A stretch of DNA of 36,883 nucleotides from Rhodospirillales bacterium. GTDB lineage: Bacteria; Pseudomonadota; Alphaproteobacteria; Rhodospirillales; JASLLV01. Each line of letters opens with the position of its first letter. Position 1 is the first letter of the stretch. This document shows positions 16,637 through 25,300 of the stretch, in pieces. The notes beneath the pieces are model-generated. The model had not been told where the DNA came from. It searched no databases and saw only the letters and a list, made by a program, of their open reading frames with translations. The DNA is taken from positions 1 to 36,883 of the forward strand of contig JASLLV010000005.1 of NCBI GenBank assembly GCA_030746935.1, read 5' to 3'. The translations under genes and the position numbers were made by a program.

Positions 16637-17641
16637 CTACATCAAGCCCTTTTCCTTGTAGTACTTCACGGCGCCGGGATGGAGCGGCGCCGAAAGCGCG
16701 TTCCTGATCATATTCTTGGGATCGAGGTTGGCGAAGGCCGGGTGCAGAGCCCTGAAGTCGTCGAGATTCTCGAACACGGCCCGCGTGACCTCGTAAACGA
16801 TATCTTCGGCCACATCCGCGCTGGTCACGAAGGTAGCCATCACGCCGAAGGTGGTCACATCGCTGTCGGTGGTCTTGTACGTACCCTTCGGAATCGTGGC
16901 GAAGGCATAGTACGGGCGCTGTTCCACCAGCGTCTTCTCGACATCGCCTGTCAGGTTGATGATCTTCGCGTTGCAGCCGTCTGTCGCTACCGAGACGCCG
17001 GCGTTCGGCACCCCGACCGTGTATCCGTAAGCGTCGATCTTGCCGTCGCAAAGCGCCTTCGACTGCTCGGTCGAGGTCAGCTCCGTCGCGACCGCGAAAT
17101 CGCTGGTCTTGGTGCCGTAGCCGTCCATCAGCACTTCGGTGGTACCGCGCTGCCCGGAACCGGAGTTGCCGATGTTGAAGCGCTTGCCCTTGAGATCGCC
17201 CCACGACTCGATGCCCGAATTGGCGCCGACGATGATGTGATAGGGCTCGGGATGCACGGAAAAGACCGCCCGTAAGTTTTTGAACTCCTTCACCTTGTCG
17301 ACCGCAGAGCCGTTGTAGGCGTGATACTGCCAGTCTGATTGGGCGACGCCGAAGTCGAGTTCGCCCTCGGCGATCTGACCGATGTTGTAGGTGGAGCCGC
17401 CCGTGGAAGGCGCCGAGCATCGGATGCCGTGCTTACGCCCCGTCTTGCGCCCCTCGGCGGCCTCTTTGTGGACCATCCGGCAGACGGAGTTGCCGACCAC
17501 GAAATAGACCCCTGTCGGTCCGCCGGTGCCGATGGCGATGAAGCGGCTCGACTTGGAAGATTCGGTGAAGAGAAAGGCAGCAATGGCGACAACCGCAACA
17601 ACCGCCACCGCCAAAATCGAATAGGTCAACTTTTTCGTCAA
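16637..17641 (-). CDS. TAXI-family TRAP solute-binding protein
   Basis: A 334-residue TAXI-type periplasmic receptor. A hydrophobic N-terminal segment (YSILAVAVVAVVAIAAFLF) serves as signal or anchor. Family landmarks follow: RFIAIGTGGPTGVYFVVGNSVCRMV, CSAPSTGGSTYNIGQIAEGELDFGVAQSDWQYHAYNG, LRAVFSVHPEPYHIIV and DLKGKRFNIGNSGSGQRGTTEVLM. I place the start at TTG 17641 (MTKKLTYS...), because GGGAGG precedes it by five bases and the signal begins there; the longer ORF-track start adds a non-coding-looking arginine-rich leader. It is the first gene of the TAXI operon, followed by the fused permease. Its 3' gap holds no obvious hairpin. Confidence 0.9.
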   Translation of the reverse strand: MTKKLTYSILAVAVVAVVAIAAFLFTESSKSSRFIAIGTGGPTGVYFVVGNSVCRMVHKEAAEGRKTGRKHGIRCSAPSTGGSTYNIGQIAEGELDFGVAQSDWQYHAYNGSAVDKVKEFKNLRAVFSVHPEPYHIIVGANSGIESWGDLKGKRFNIGNSGSGQRGTTEVLMDGYGTKTSDFAVATELTSTEQSKALCDGKIDAYGYTVGVPNAGVSVATDGCNAKIINLTGDVEKTLVEQRPYYAFATIPKGTYKTTDSDVTTFGVMATFVTSADVAEDIVYEVTRAVFENLDDFRALHPAFANLDPKNMIRNALSAPLHPGAVKYYKEKGLM

Positions 17642-17812
17642 GTTCGCCTCCCGGTTCAGATCAACCAACCGACGCGACGGCGGACCCGCCGGCCGGTCTC
17701 GGAACATCCCTCGATCTTACTGTCATAAGGATATCGTGGACGACGCGTGCCGAGCAACAAATGATTCGCGCACCCCGGGTTTCGTTTCAAATGAATCGCC
17801 AACGGCAATCGC

Positions 17813-17829
17813 GCGCCGACGCGATTCCG
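17813..17829 (+). repeat. Dispersed intergenic repeat, copy 2, within a short hairpin
   Basis: GCGCCGACGCGATTCCG matches 16 of 17 bases of the copy at 6384-6400. It overlaps a perfect hairpin AATCGCG-cgccga-CGCGATT (17807-17826) just beyond the stop of the minus-strand regulator gene. No U-tract follows, so it is not a standard terminator. Confidence 0.4.
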
Positions 17830-17846
17830 GCGCCGGCGCAATCTCT

Positions 17847-18770
17847 TCACGAACCCCCTTTGCGTCCCCTTTTGCGTGCGGAACGGGGGCGATCGCCATC
17901 TTGGTGCCAATAGGCCTTGAACTCCTCGAGCTGGGCCTCGCTTTCCTCGATGGACTCGAGCGCAGGCGCGCCTCCGCGCGCCACCATCAGCGTGATCAGG
18001 GCTTCGGCCGCGGCCATCGCCGGGGTCATGGAATGAAAGAACGACGGGGTCTCGACGGCGGCGATCAAAACCCGGTCCGCGTACCTCGCGAGCGGCGAGA
18101 CCGGGCTGTCGGTCAACACCAGGGCCTTGCCCCCCTGGCGCTTGGTGTATTCGACCGCGCGAACGGTTTCGTGGCTGTAGGGCTGCACCGAGATCGCGAA
18201 CGTCGCGTCGCCGCTGCGCAGGGTACGCAACTCGTCCGCGAACGTTCCGCCGGGGCCCTGGAGCAGGATCCCGTTCGACCGAAACATGCGGTAAACGTAG
18301 GAAAAGAAGAACGCGACCGGAAAGCACGAGCGCTGGCCGACCACGAACAGCCTTCGCGCCGCCACCAGGTCTTCCACGAACTCGAGGTAGGGCTTCGGAC
18401 CCGCGCTTTCGAACGTCTCGCGCAGATTGCCCAAGTGAGAGTGCAGCACCTCGTCCAACAGGCGCGGCGCCTCGTCCTCGGCCCCGCGTGCCTGCAGCGT
18501 CCGGGCGCGGGCGAGATATCCCTCGGGCCGCGATCTCAGGCGCTGCTGGAAGGGTTCGCGAAAATCGCCGTAGCCCGGTAATCCGAAGGCGTGCGCCAGG
18601 CGGATCATCGTCGAGGGGTGAACGCCGGCCTCGGCCGCGAGCCTGCGCATGGACATCAGCGCCACATCGTCGGGCCGCCGGAGCACGTGCTGGGCCGCTT
18701 GCTGAAGCTTGGGGCTAAGCACCGGATAGTGCTCGGTAATTCTTCGGGCGAGATCCGAAAACGCAATCAT
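17847..18770 (-). CDS. RpiR/MurR-family transcriptional regulator with SIS domain
   Basis: A 307-residue regulator. Residues 1-77 form an RpiR-type helix-turn-helix domain (RRLAAEAGVHPSTMIRLAHAFGLPGYGDFREPF). Residues from about 130 to 260 form a SIS sugar-phosphate-isomerase fold (AARRLFVVGQRSCFPVAFFFSYV, then ATFAISVQPYSHETVRAVEYTKRQGGKALVLTDSPVSPLARYADRVL). Such proteins usually sense phosphosugars or related acids and control nearby catabolic genes. ATG 18770 is chosen because it opens the domain; the much longer ORF upstream is a shadow. It is the next gene upstream of the TAXI-TRAP operon on the same strand, about 200 bp away, so that operon is the nearest candidate target (inference). 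The divergent apt gene shares its upstream region. Confidence 0.87.
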   Translation of the reverse strand: MIAFSDLARRITEHYPVLSPKLQQAAQHVLRRPDDVALMSMRRLAAEAGVHPSTMIRLAHAFGLPGYGDFREPFQQRLRSRPEGYLARARTLQARGAEDEAPRLLDEVLHSHLGNLRETFESAGPKPYLEFVEDLVAARRLFVVGQRSCFPVAFFFSYVYRMFRSNGILLQGPGGTFADELRTLRSGDATFAISVQPYSHETVRAVEYTKRQGGKALVLTDSPVSPLARYADRVLIAAVETPSFFHSMTPAMAAAEALITLMVARGGAPALESIEESEAQLEEFKAYWHQDGDRPRSARKRGRKGGS

Positions 18771-18866
18771 GTGAGACTCGAGGGCGGGCAAGATCCGGCG
18801 TGAATGGTAACCGGTGTCGCGCCGCCGCCGCAATACACCGGACGCTTGCGAAGACGCGATTGAATC

Positions 18867-18900
18867 CGATCGTTCGTTTTCGCACGTCCCCGAACGATCG
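18867..18900. promoter_or_regulatory. Inverted repeat, candidate operator or hairpin
   Basis: CGATCGTTCG and CGAACGATCG are perfect 10-bp arms 14 bases apart, about 100 bp upstream of the RpiR-type regulator start. RpiR-family proteins bind inverted repeats, so autoregulation is possible (inference). Confidence 0.4.
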
Positions 18901-19083
18901 CCGCCGTGCCGCCGGCGGGCCCGAAGCACCGCTTGGGGTGTTCGCGCACACAACCCGGCGCGATGAGAGTTCGCCCGGTTTCGCGCAGGAGCGATCCGCC
19001 AACCGCGTGGCTCCGGCGTACAGTCGTGGCTCCCGTCTACAGTATTGAAACCGAGCGGATCGGCACGCCTGATTGCAACCGCC

Positions 19084-19105
19084 TCGCGGTTCCAATTAAC
19101 CGCGA
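19084..19105. promoter_or_regulatory. Inverted repeat in the apt leader
   Basis: TCGCGGTT-ccaatt-AACCGCGA, perfect 8-bp arms with a 6-base centre, lies 52 bp before the apt start codon. It may be an operator or an RNA hairpin; no factor can be assigned. Confidence 0.4.
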
Positions 19106-19157
19106 TCCGCTCTACGATCGCGCCCTGGGACGCAGCGGCGAGGGAGGCCATCTCCGG

Positions 19158-19679
19158 ATGACGATCGACATCAAGGACCATATTCGATCGATCCCCGACT
19201 TTCCCAAGCCGGGCATCCTTTTCTACGACATCTCTACCCTTCTCGCGCATCCGGATGCGTGGCAGGTGTGCATGGGCCGCCTTGCGAAACTCGTCAGCAG
19301 CCACCAACCCGATGTGCTCGCCGGGATCGAGTCGCGCGGATTCCTGGTGGCCGCGCCGCTGGCGCTCAAACTCGGCTGCGGCTTTGTCATGGTCCGCAAG
19401 CGGGGCAAACTGCCCGGGGTCACGATCGCCCACGAGTACGCGCTCGAATACGGCGCCGACAGCGTCGAGATCCAAGAGGACGCGGTCGCGCCCGGGCAAC
19501 GCGTCACGGTCCTGGACGACTTGCTCGCGACCGGCGGCACGATGGCCGCCACGATCGCCCTATTCCGGAGTGTCGGCGCCGAGGTGGTGGGCACCGCGTG
19601 CATCATCGAACTCACGTTCCTGAACGGACGCGAGAAAGTCGACGCACCGTTCGGATCGCTGGTCGCCTACGACGCCTGA
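19158..19679 (+). CDS. apt: Adenine phosphoribosyltransferase
   Basis: A 173-residue enzyme of purine salvage, converting adenine and PRPP to AMP in the cytoplasm. Family signatures are [19 protein letters not shown] at the N-terminus, [32 protein letters not shown] in the middle and the PRPP-binding loop [14 protein letters not shown]. The length is typical. ATG 19158 with AGGGAGG ten bases upstream is preferred; the longer ORF upstream is intergenic. Its 3' end overlaps the convergent mutY gene by 13 bp. Confidence 0.95.
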   Translation: MTIDIKDHIRSIPDFPKPGILFYDISTLLAHPDAWQVCMGRLAKLVSSHQPDVLAGIESRGFLVAAPLALKLGCGFVMVRKRGKLPGVTIAHEYALEYGADSVEIQEDAVAPGQRVTVLDDLLATGGTMAATIALFRSVGAEVVGTACIIELTFLNGREKVDAPFGSLVAYDA

Positions 19680-20878
19680 CCGCGCCCCGCCGCGCCGGGC
19701 TTATGGCCGAGCGCGTGGCGCGCAACCTTTCGCATCACCGTCGGCAACGCGTGGTCGCCGAGTCGCTCGACCGCGCACCAGGTCCATTGCGACCCGCAGC
19801 CAAGCTCCATATCGCCGTCGACGCGTCCCGACAGCACCGCGAGCTCGAGATCGAAGTGGGTGAAGGTGTGGCGCACCGTCCCACCAAGACGCCGCCAGGT
19901 GGCCTTCGCCGGCGCCCGCGCCCGTGCCTCGGCGATTTTCCACGGCCTGTCGCGCCAATCGGTCGACGGAAATTCCATTAGCCCGGCGAGAAGTCCCGTC
20001 AGCGGCCGTTTTCGCAACAACACACGGCCGTCGCCCCTGAACGTCCAGAAGACAACGCCCTGGCGGCGCGGCCGGACCGCCTTGGGCGGCCGCCGGGGGA
20101 AGGATTCCGGCCGTCCGGTACGAAGCGCACCGCAGTCCCGGGCAAGCGGGCAATCGCCGCAACGTGGCGCGCGGGGCACACACACGGTTGCGCCGAGATC
20201 CATCATCGCCTGGGCGTGGTCGCCCGCTCGCCTGTTCGGCACCAGCAGCTTCGCCCAGGCTCGGATGCGCGCACCCGCCGCCGTCGGCGCCTCGTCCGCG
20301 GCGAGGAGTCGGCCCAAAACGCGCACGACGTTCGAATCGACGACCGCCTCGGGCCGCGAAAACGCGATCGCAGCGACGGCGGCGGCGGTGTACTCGCCGA
20401 TCCCGGGCAGCGAGCGCAGGCTTTCCGCCGTATCCGGGAAACGGCCGCCGAGATCGCGAACGACGATGCGCGCCGTGGCATGCAGGTTGTGCGCGCGCGC
20501 ATAGTATCCGAGCCCTTGCCACGCGTGGAGGACGGCGTCCAGATCGGCGTCGGCAAGATCGCGGACCGTAGGCCAGCGGGCAACGAACGCCCCGTAGTAC
20601 GGAATCGTCGCAGCCACCGTGGTCTGTTGCAGCATGACCTCGCTCAGCCACACGCGATAGGGATCGGCGTGTCCCGCGGGCGTCCGCCACGGCAAGGCGC
20701 GCCCATGCACATCGTACCAGGCGAGCAGGCGGCGGCGGATCCGCACCACGCTCGGCGCCATGTTCGGTGCCACGTTCGGTGCCACGTTCGCCGCTACGCT
20801 CGCCGCCACGTTCGGTGCGATGGCGTGGGTTTGCGGCGATTCGCGCTTCGCGTCGCCCGGTTTGCGTTGTGCGCGCAC
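19667..20878 (-). CDS. mutY: A/G-specific adenine DNA glycosylase MutY
   Basis: Removes adenine mispaired with 8-oxoguanine. The helix-hairpin-helix glycosylase domain contains the catalytic glutamate in [10 protein letters not shown], the [11 protein letters not shown] hairpin and the catalytic aspartate in [11 protein letters not shown]. The four cysteines of the [4Fe-4S] cluster follow in the C-x6-C-x2-C-x5-C arrangement ([17 protein letters not shown]). The C-terminal half is a NUDIX-like 8-oxoG recognition domain ([30 protein letters not shown]). The GTG start at 20878 gives 403 residues with a peculiar N-terminal tail of four-residue repeats (VAPN/VAAS); an alternative ATG at 20761, within the repeats, gives a more usual N-terminus. 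AGGA lies seven bases before the GTG, at the border of a 134-bp inverted-repeat element. Confidence 0.93.
   Translation of the reverse strand: MRAQRKPGDAKRESPQTHAIAPNVAASVAANVAPNVAPNMAPSVVRIRRRLLAWYDVHGRALPWRTPAGHADPYRVWLSEVMLQQTTVAATIPYYGAFVARWPTVRDLADADLDAVLHAWQGLGYYARAHNLHATARIVVRDLGGRFPDTAESLRSLPGIGEYTAAAVAAIAFSRPEAVVDSNVVRVLGRLLAADEAPTAAGARIRAWAKLLVPNRRAGDHAQAMMDLGATVCVPRAPRCGDCPLARDCGALRTGRPESFPRRPPKAVRPRRQGVVFWTFRGDGRVLLRKRPLTGLLAGLMEFPSTDWRDRPWKIAEARARAPAKATWRRLGGTVRHTFTHFDLELAVLSGRVDGDMELGCGSQWTWCAVERLGDHALPTVMRKVARHALGHKPGAAGRGQAS
20751..20822 (-). repeat. Six 12-bp tandem repeats at the 5' end of mutY
   Basis: Units on the plus strand are ctcggcgccatg, ttcggtgccacg (twice), ttcgccgctacg, ctcgccgccacg and ttcggtgcgatg. 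In the mutY frame each encodes four residues (VAPN, VAAS and variants). Multiples of 12 keep the frame, so copy-number change would not break the gene. Confidence 0.85.
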
Positions 20879-20887
20879 GCTGTAGTC

Positions 20888-21021
20888 CTAGAGCACTATC
20901 TGGCCAGATTGGATCAAATTGATGGTGGCAATTCGGCTTGGCCGGGCGGGCGCGTCACGAAGCGCGTCTGGCGACGGCGCAAAATAATTCCGGTGTTCAA
21001 TCTGGCCGGATAGTGCTCTAG
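20888..21021. mobile_element. 134-bp MITE-like element with 24-bp terminal inverted repeats
   Basis: The left end CTAGAGCACTATCTGGCCAGATTG and the right end CAATCTGGCCGGATAGTGCTCTAG are inverted copies with a single mismatch. The 86-bp interior is AT-richer than its surroundings in places and carries no ORF of its own. It fills most of the 175-bp gap between the divergent mutY and dciA-like genes, so their promoters must lie in it or at its edges. The CTAG at each outer edge could include a duplicated target. It may alternatively be an REP-type structured repeat. Confidence 0.7.
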
Positions 21022-21053
21022 CTTAGCCACCCCCCGACCGCAAGGCGAATCGC

Positions 21054-21563
21054 ATGGGCAAAACACGATCGAAGCGCAGCAGCCGCGGGCTGCGGTCGAT
21101 TGCCGGCGTGGTGCCGAAGGTGACGAAGGCGGCATTCGCCAGGCGTGGATTCGCCGAAGGCGCCATCGTGACGGCGTGGCCGACAATCATCGGCCGCGAG
21201 CTCGCTGGGCGCTGCGTCCCCGACCGCATCGTCCGCGGACGCGACGGCGCGGGCGAGTCGGTTCTCAGGCTCCGCGTTGCGGGCGGCGCACTCGCGACCG
21301 AGCTTCTGCACTTGGCGCCCCAGCTCATCGAACGCGTCAACACGTTCTTCGGCTATCGCGCGGTAACGCAAATCGGGATCATCCAAGGACAGATCGACCA
21401 GCCGCCCGCCGGCCCGGAACGGAGGCCACGGAATCTCGACGCGGCAGGGGCCCGCGAGCTCGCGGCAACGTTGGAAGACGTGGGCGATGCCGAATTGAAA
21501 GCGGCCCTCGAGCGGTTGGGTCGGCAAATTCTCGCCCGCGCCGATCGCGACACCTCCGAATGA
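21054..21563 (+). CDS. dciA: DUF721 family protein (DciA-like)
   Basis: A 169-residue protein of the DUF721 family, whose better-studied members (DciA) load the replicative helicase DnaB. Recognisable parts are a basic N-terminus (KTRSKRSSRGLRSI), AWPTIIGRELAGRCVPDRI in the centre and LRLRVAGGALATELLHLAPQLIERVNTFFGY, the KH-like core. The C-terminal portion is less conserved, as usual in the family. ATG 21054 is the first start after the inverted-repeat element, 32 bp away. It precedes the DsbA-like and smc genes, an arrangement I recall in related alphaproteobacteria. The DciA function is by family analogy. Confidence 0.75.
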   Translation: MGKTRSKRSSRGLRSIAGVVPKVTKAAFARRGFAEGAIVTAWPTIIGRELAGRCVPDRIVRGRDGAGESVLRLRVAGGALATELLHLAPQLIERVNTFFGYRAVTQIGIIQGQIDQPPAGPERRPRNLDAAGARELAATLEDVGDAELKAALERLGRQILARADRDTSE

Positions 21564-21660
21564 ACCACGGCCCATTTGACGTGCCCGCGAAGGCCCGATT
21601 TAGACCCCGGCGCGGAATACTTCGGCGCTTGTGGCGGAGCCGGGGCGGTCCTATAGTGCC

Positions 21661-21675
21661 ACCACATACTGTGGT
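21661..21675 (+). promoter_or_regulatory. Small hairpin just upstream of the DsbA-like ribosome-binding site
   Basis: ACCACA-tac-TGTGGT is a perfect 6-bp stem with a 3-base loop ending one base before the AGGGAG ribosome-binding site. It could be an operator or could shape translation initiation; chance occurrence is also possible. Confidence 0.25.
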
Positions 21676-21687
21676 CAGGGAGCTTGT

Positions 21688-22353
21688 GTGCCGCGAATTG
21701 TAGTAGGTATTGCGATTGCGGTTGTGGTTGCCGTGGCGATTGGGATCGCCGCCTACCAGTTTTCACGCGAGCGCGTCGTAGATGCGGTGGCGCCGCCGGC
21801 GGCACCGGAAGCCGCCGTCGTCTACGAGGACGATTTCATCCTCGGCGAGCGCGACGCGCCCGTCACCTTGATCGAGTTCGCCTCGCTCACCTGTCCCCAC
21901 TGCGCTTCGTTTCACCGCGAAATTCTGCCGCAACTCAAGAGTGAGTACATCGACACCGGCAAGATCCGCTTGGTCTATCGCGATTTTCCGACGAGCCCCG
22001 TGGAGCTGGCGCTCGCGGCGGCTATGTTGGCGCGGTGCGGCGGCGAGGACCGTTTCTTCGGGTTCATCGAGGTCCTGTACCTCAGCCAGGAACGCTGGTC
22101 GCGTAGCGAGAATCCGCGCCGCGAGTTCGAACAAATCGCCCGCATGGGCGGCATGTCGAACGCCGACTTCAACACCTGCCTCGATGATCAGGCCTTGCTC
22201 GAGAAGCTTCAGGCGTGGACGCGGCGCGACCAGGAGCGCTACGGGATCCGCTCGACGCCCAGTTTCATCCTCGACGGACGAAAGTTGAGCCGGGTTGAGA
22301 CTGTCGAGGATTTCCGCAACGCACTCGATCCCGCGCTTGCGCGAAACCGCTAG
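21688..22353 (+). CDS. DsbA-family thiol:disulfide oxidoreductase, membrane-anchored
   Basis: A 221-residue thioredoxin-fold protein with an N-terminal membrane anchor (residues 3-23) and a periplasmic domain. The redox motif is C69-P-H-C72 within EFASLTCPHCASFH, the cis-proline loop is RSTPSFILDG, and a DsbA-type helical insertion lies between. DsbA-family enzymes oxidise cysteine pairs in exported proteins; CPHC is the E. coli DsbA motif. GTG 21688 is chosen because AGGGAG stands five bases upstream and the anchor begins there; the ORF-track start 21631 is unsupported. It ends 14 bp before smc, so the two are probably co-transcribed. Confidence 0.88.
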   Translation: MPRIVVGIAIAVVVAVAIGIAAYQFSRERVVDAVAPPAAPEAAVVYEDDFILGERDAPVTLIEFASLTCPHCASFHREILPQLKSEYIDTGKIRLVYRDFPTSPVELALAAAMLARCGGEDRFFGFIEVLYLSQERWSRSENPRREFEQIARMGGMSNADFNTCLDDQALLEKLQAWTRRDQERYGIRSTPSFILDGRKLSRVETVEDFRNALDPALARNR

Positions 22354-22367
22354 GGCGAGATCCGACC

Positions 22368-25300
22368 TTGCTGCAGTTCACAAAAGTACGGCTTTCTGGC
22401 TTCAAGTCGTTTGTCGAGCCGTCCGACGTGCTGATCGAGCGGGGAACGACGGGGATCGTGGGACCCAACGGTTGCGGAAAATCCAACCTGGTCGAGGCGA
22501 TCCGCTGGGCCATGGGCGAGACGTCGGCGAGGAAGGTGCGCGGCGGCGAGATGGACGACATGATCTTCGGTGGATCGGGGTCACGGCCGGCCCGCAACAT
22601 CGCCGAAGTGATTCTGAGTCTCGACAACCAAGCCCGCTCGGCGCCGGCCGCCTTCAACGATTCGGGCGAGATCGAGGTCAGCCGCCGTATCGAACGCGGC
22701 CAAGGCTCGACGTTCCGCGTCAACGGCCGCGAGGTCCGCGCCCGCGACGTCCAACTTCTGTTCGCCGATTCGGCGACCGGCGCGCGCTCGACCGCACTGG
22801 TCAGCCAGGGCCGGGTGGGCGAAGTGATCGCCGCCAAGCCCGTGGGCCGCCGCGCGCTGCTCGAAGAAGCCGCCGGCATCGTCGGCCTGCACTCGCGCCG
22901 CCACGAGGCCGAGCTTCGCCTGCGCGGCGCCGAGACCAACCTGGAACGCCTCGACGACGTCCTGGCGAGCCTGGAGCTGCAGCTTCGGGGGCTCAAGAAG
23001 CAGGTTCGCCAGGCGAAACGGTACCGGACCATCAACGACCACATCCGCCGCGCCGAGGCGGCGTTGTTCCTTTCGCGCTGGCGGGCGGCGACGGCGTCTC
23101 TTGCCGATTCCCAGCTCGATCTCGAACGCGTCTCGGCCGAGGTGGCGACCCTTACCGGCCGAACCGCGGCGGCTGCGACCGCACTTGCCGATGCCGATGC
23201 CGCGGTTCCCGCACACAGGGACGCCGAGGTGCGGGCCGCGGCGGTGCTGCAGCGGCTCAGCGTCGAACGCGACGGCCTGGCGCTCGAGGAGCAACGCGTA
23301 TCGGCGGCCGAGGCGGACTTGCGCGATCGCCTGCAACAGGCCGCCGCCGACATGGACCGGGAACGCGCGCTGGCCATCGAGGCGGGCGAGGCCGCCAAAA
23401 GGCTCGGGGTCGAGCTCGCCGAGATCGTGGCCGCTTCCAAGCGCGAGGCCGAAGCCCGCAATACCGCCGCGAGCCAACTCGAAGCGGCGAACGCGATGGC
23501 CGCGGAGGCCGAGGCAGTCGTGACGGCGCTCACCGAGGAAGCGGCGGCGGCGGGCGCACACCAAGCCGGCATCGAAGGGCGTATCGCCCAGTTCGACGAG
23601 CGGCGGCGGCGGCTGGCAGTTCGCCTGGACGAGATCACGCGAGAGCTGGATGCGCACGATTCGGGTACCGACGATCGTTCCCCGCTCGAAGGCGCCGCCC
23701 GGACACTCGACGAGGCGCGCCGCCAACTATCCCTCGCGCGTGATGCCACCGCAGTGGCCGAAAAGGCCCGCGTCGATGCCGCTTCGGCGACGGCGCGAAC
23801 GGCCGACGACCGCCAAGCCGCCGCTCAGACGCTTGCGACGCTGGAGGCCGAAGCTCGGGCATTGGCCGACGTGCTCTCGAGCGGCGAAGCGGATCTATGG
23901 CCGCCGGTCTACGAGGCCGTACGCGTGGCCGATGGGTACGAAGCGGCACTTGGGGCGGCGCTCGGCGACGATCTGTCGGCACCGTCGGACGAGCCGGCGC
24001 CCGTGCACTGGCGGACATTGCCGCCGACGTCCGACGCGCCCGCGCTTCCCGCGGGCGCGGATGCGGTGAGCCGCCACGTCAAGGCACCCGCCGCCCTTCG
24101 CCGGCGTCTCGACCAAATCGGCGTCGTCGAGGATGCGGACGCCGCCGAGCGCCTTCGCGATCACCTAGCCCAGGGACAACGCCTCGTCAGCCGCGACGGC
24201 GGCCTGTGGCGCTGGGACGGCTTCACGGTCGCGGCCGGCGCCGCGAGTCCGGCCGCGACGCGGATTGCCCAACGCAAGCGCCTCAACGCGGTCCGCCTCG
24301 AGACCGCCGACGCCATCGGAGCGCTGGAGACCAAGGACGAGCATATGCAGGCCGCGCGCGCGGCGGAAGCGCGCGCGGCGGACGAGGAGCGCAGCGCGCG
24401 CGAGAGCGGGCGCGCGGCGGAGGCCGCTTGGGAGGCTTTCGCCGAGATCAAGGAGAGCGTGGCCGAAGCCGCTTCCCGGCGGGCCGCACTCGGCGAAGGC
24501 GCCGAGCAGGCCCGCACCGAGATTGCCGAGATCGAGCCCGAGATCGAACGGCTCCGGCAATCGCTCGCCGATTTGCCCGCCACCGACGACGCCCGCACTC
24601 GACTGACCGCGCTTCGCGACGATCTTTCCCAGCGGCGGTCCGCCGAAGCCGATTGCCGGGCAGTCCACGACGGACTCGTCCGCGAGGTGGAAAACCGAAG
24701 CCGCCGCGAGAATGCGATCGGGCAAGAACTGGCACTTTGGCAGGGGCGCAAGGACGGCGCCGAGGCACACCTGAACGATCTCGAGGACCGCCGCCGACAG
24801 GCGGCGGGCGAGATCGATCGGTTGGCAGAACGGCCCCGCGAGATCGCCGAACGTCGGAGGTTGCTGCTTTCGTCACTCGAGCAGGCCGAAGGCGATCGTC
24901 GCGGGGCCGCCGACCGCCTCGCCGAGGCCGAAGGGCGGTTGGCCGAGGCGGGCCGCGCCGCCCGCGGCGCCGAAGCGGAACGCGCGGGCGCGCGCGAGCG
25001 GATGGTGCGGGCCGAGGGTCTGGCCGAGCAGGGCGAACAAGCCATCGCGAGTCTGACCGAGCGCATCGCCGAGCGGGTGCAATGCGCGCCCGAAGAGCTC
25101 GCCACGCACGCCGGGCTTGGCGAGGACGCCGAGACGCCGGACGAAGAGACGCTCCAGCGGCGGTTGGAGCGCCTACTTCGGGAACGCGACAATATGGGCC
25201 CCGTCAACCTTCGCGCCGAGCACGAAGTCGAGGAGGTCGAAGAACGGTTCACCAGCCTCGGCAGCGAGCGCGAGGACCTCGTCCACGCCATCGCCAAGCT

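Larger units (their letters stand above)
18771..19157. other. 387-bp divergent intergenic region between rpiR-type regulator and apt
   Basis: No convincing gene is seen; the ORF-track entries here are Arg/Ser-rich shadows. It contains two perfect inverted repeats listed separately (18867-18900 and 19084-19105), and presumably the promoters of both flanking genes, although I see no clear -35/-10 pair. Confidence 0.6.

Noticed and set aside
18722-18735. ccggatagtgctcgg resembles the end of the 134-bp inverted-repeat element
   Set aside because: It lies within the coding part of the RpiR-type regulator, encodes conserved-looking protein, and has no matching second end nearby; probably coincidence.
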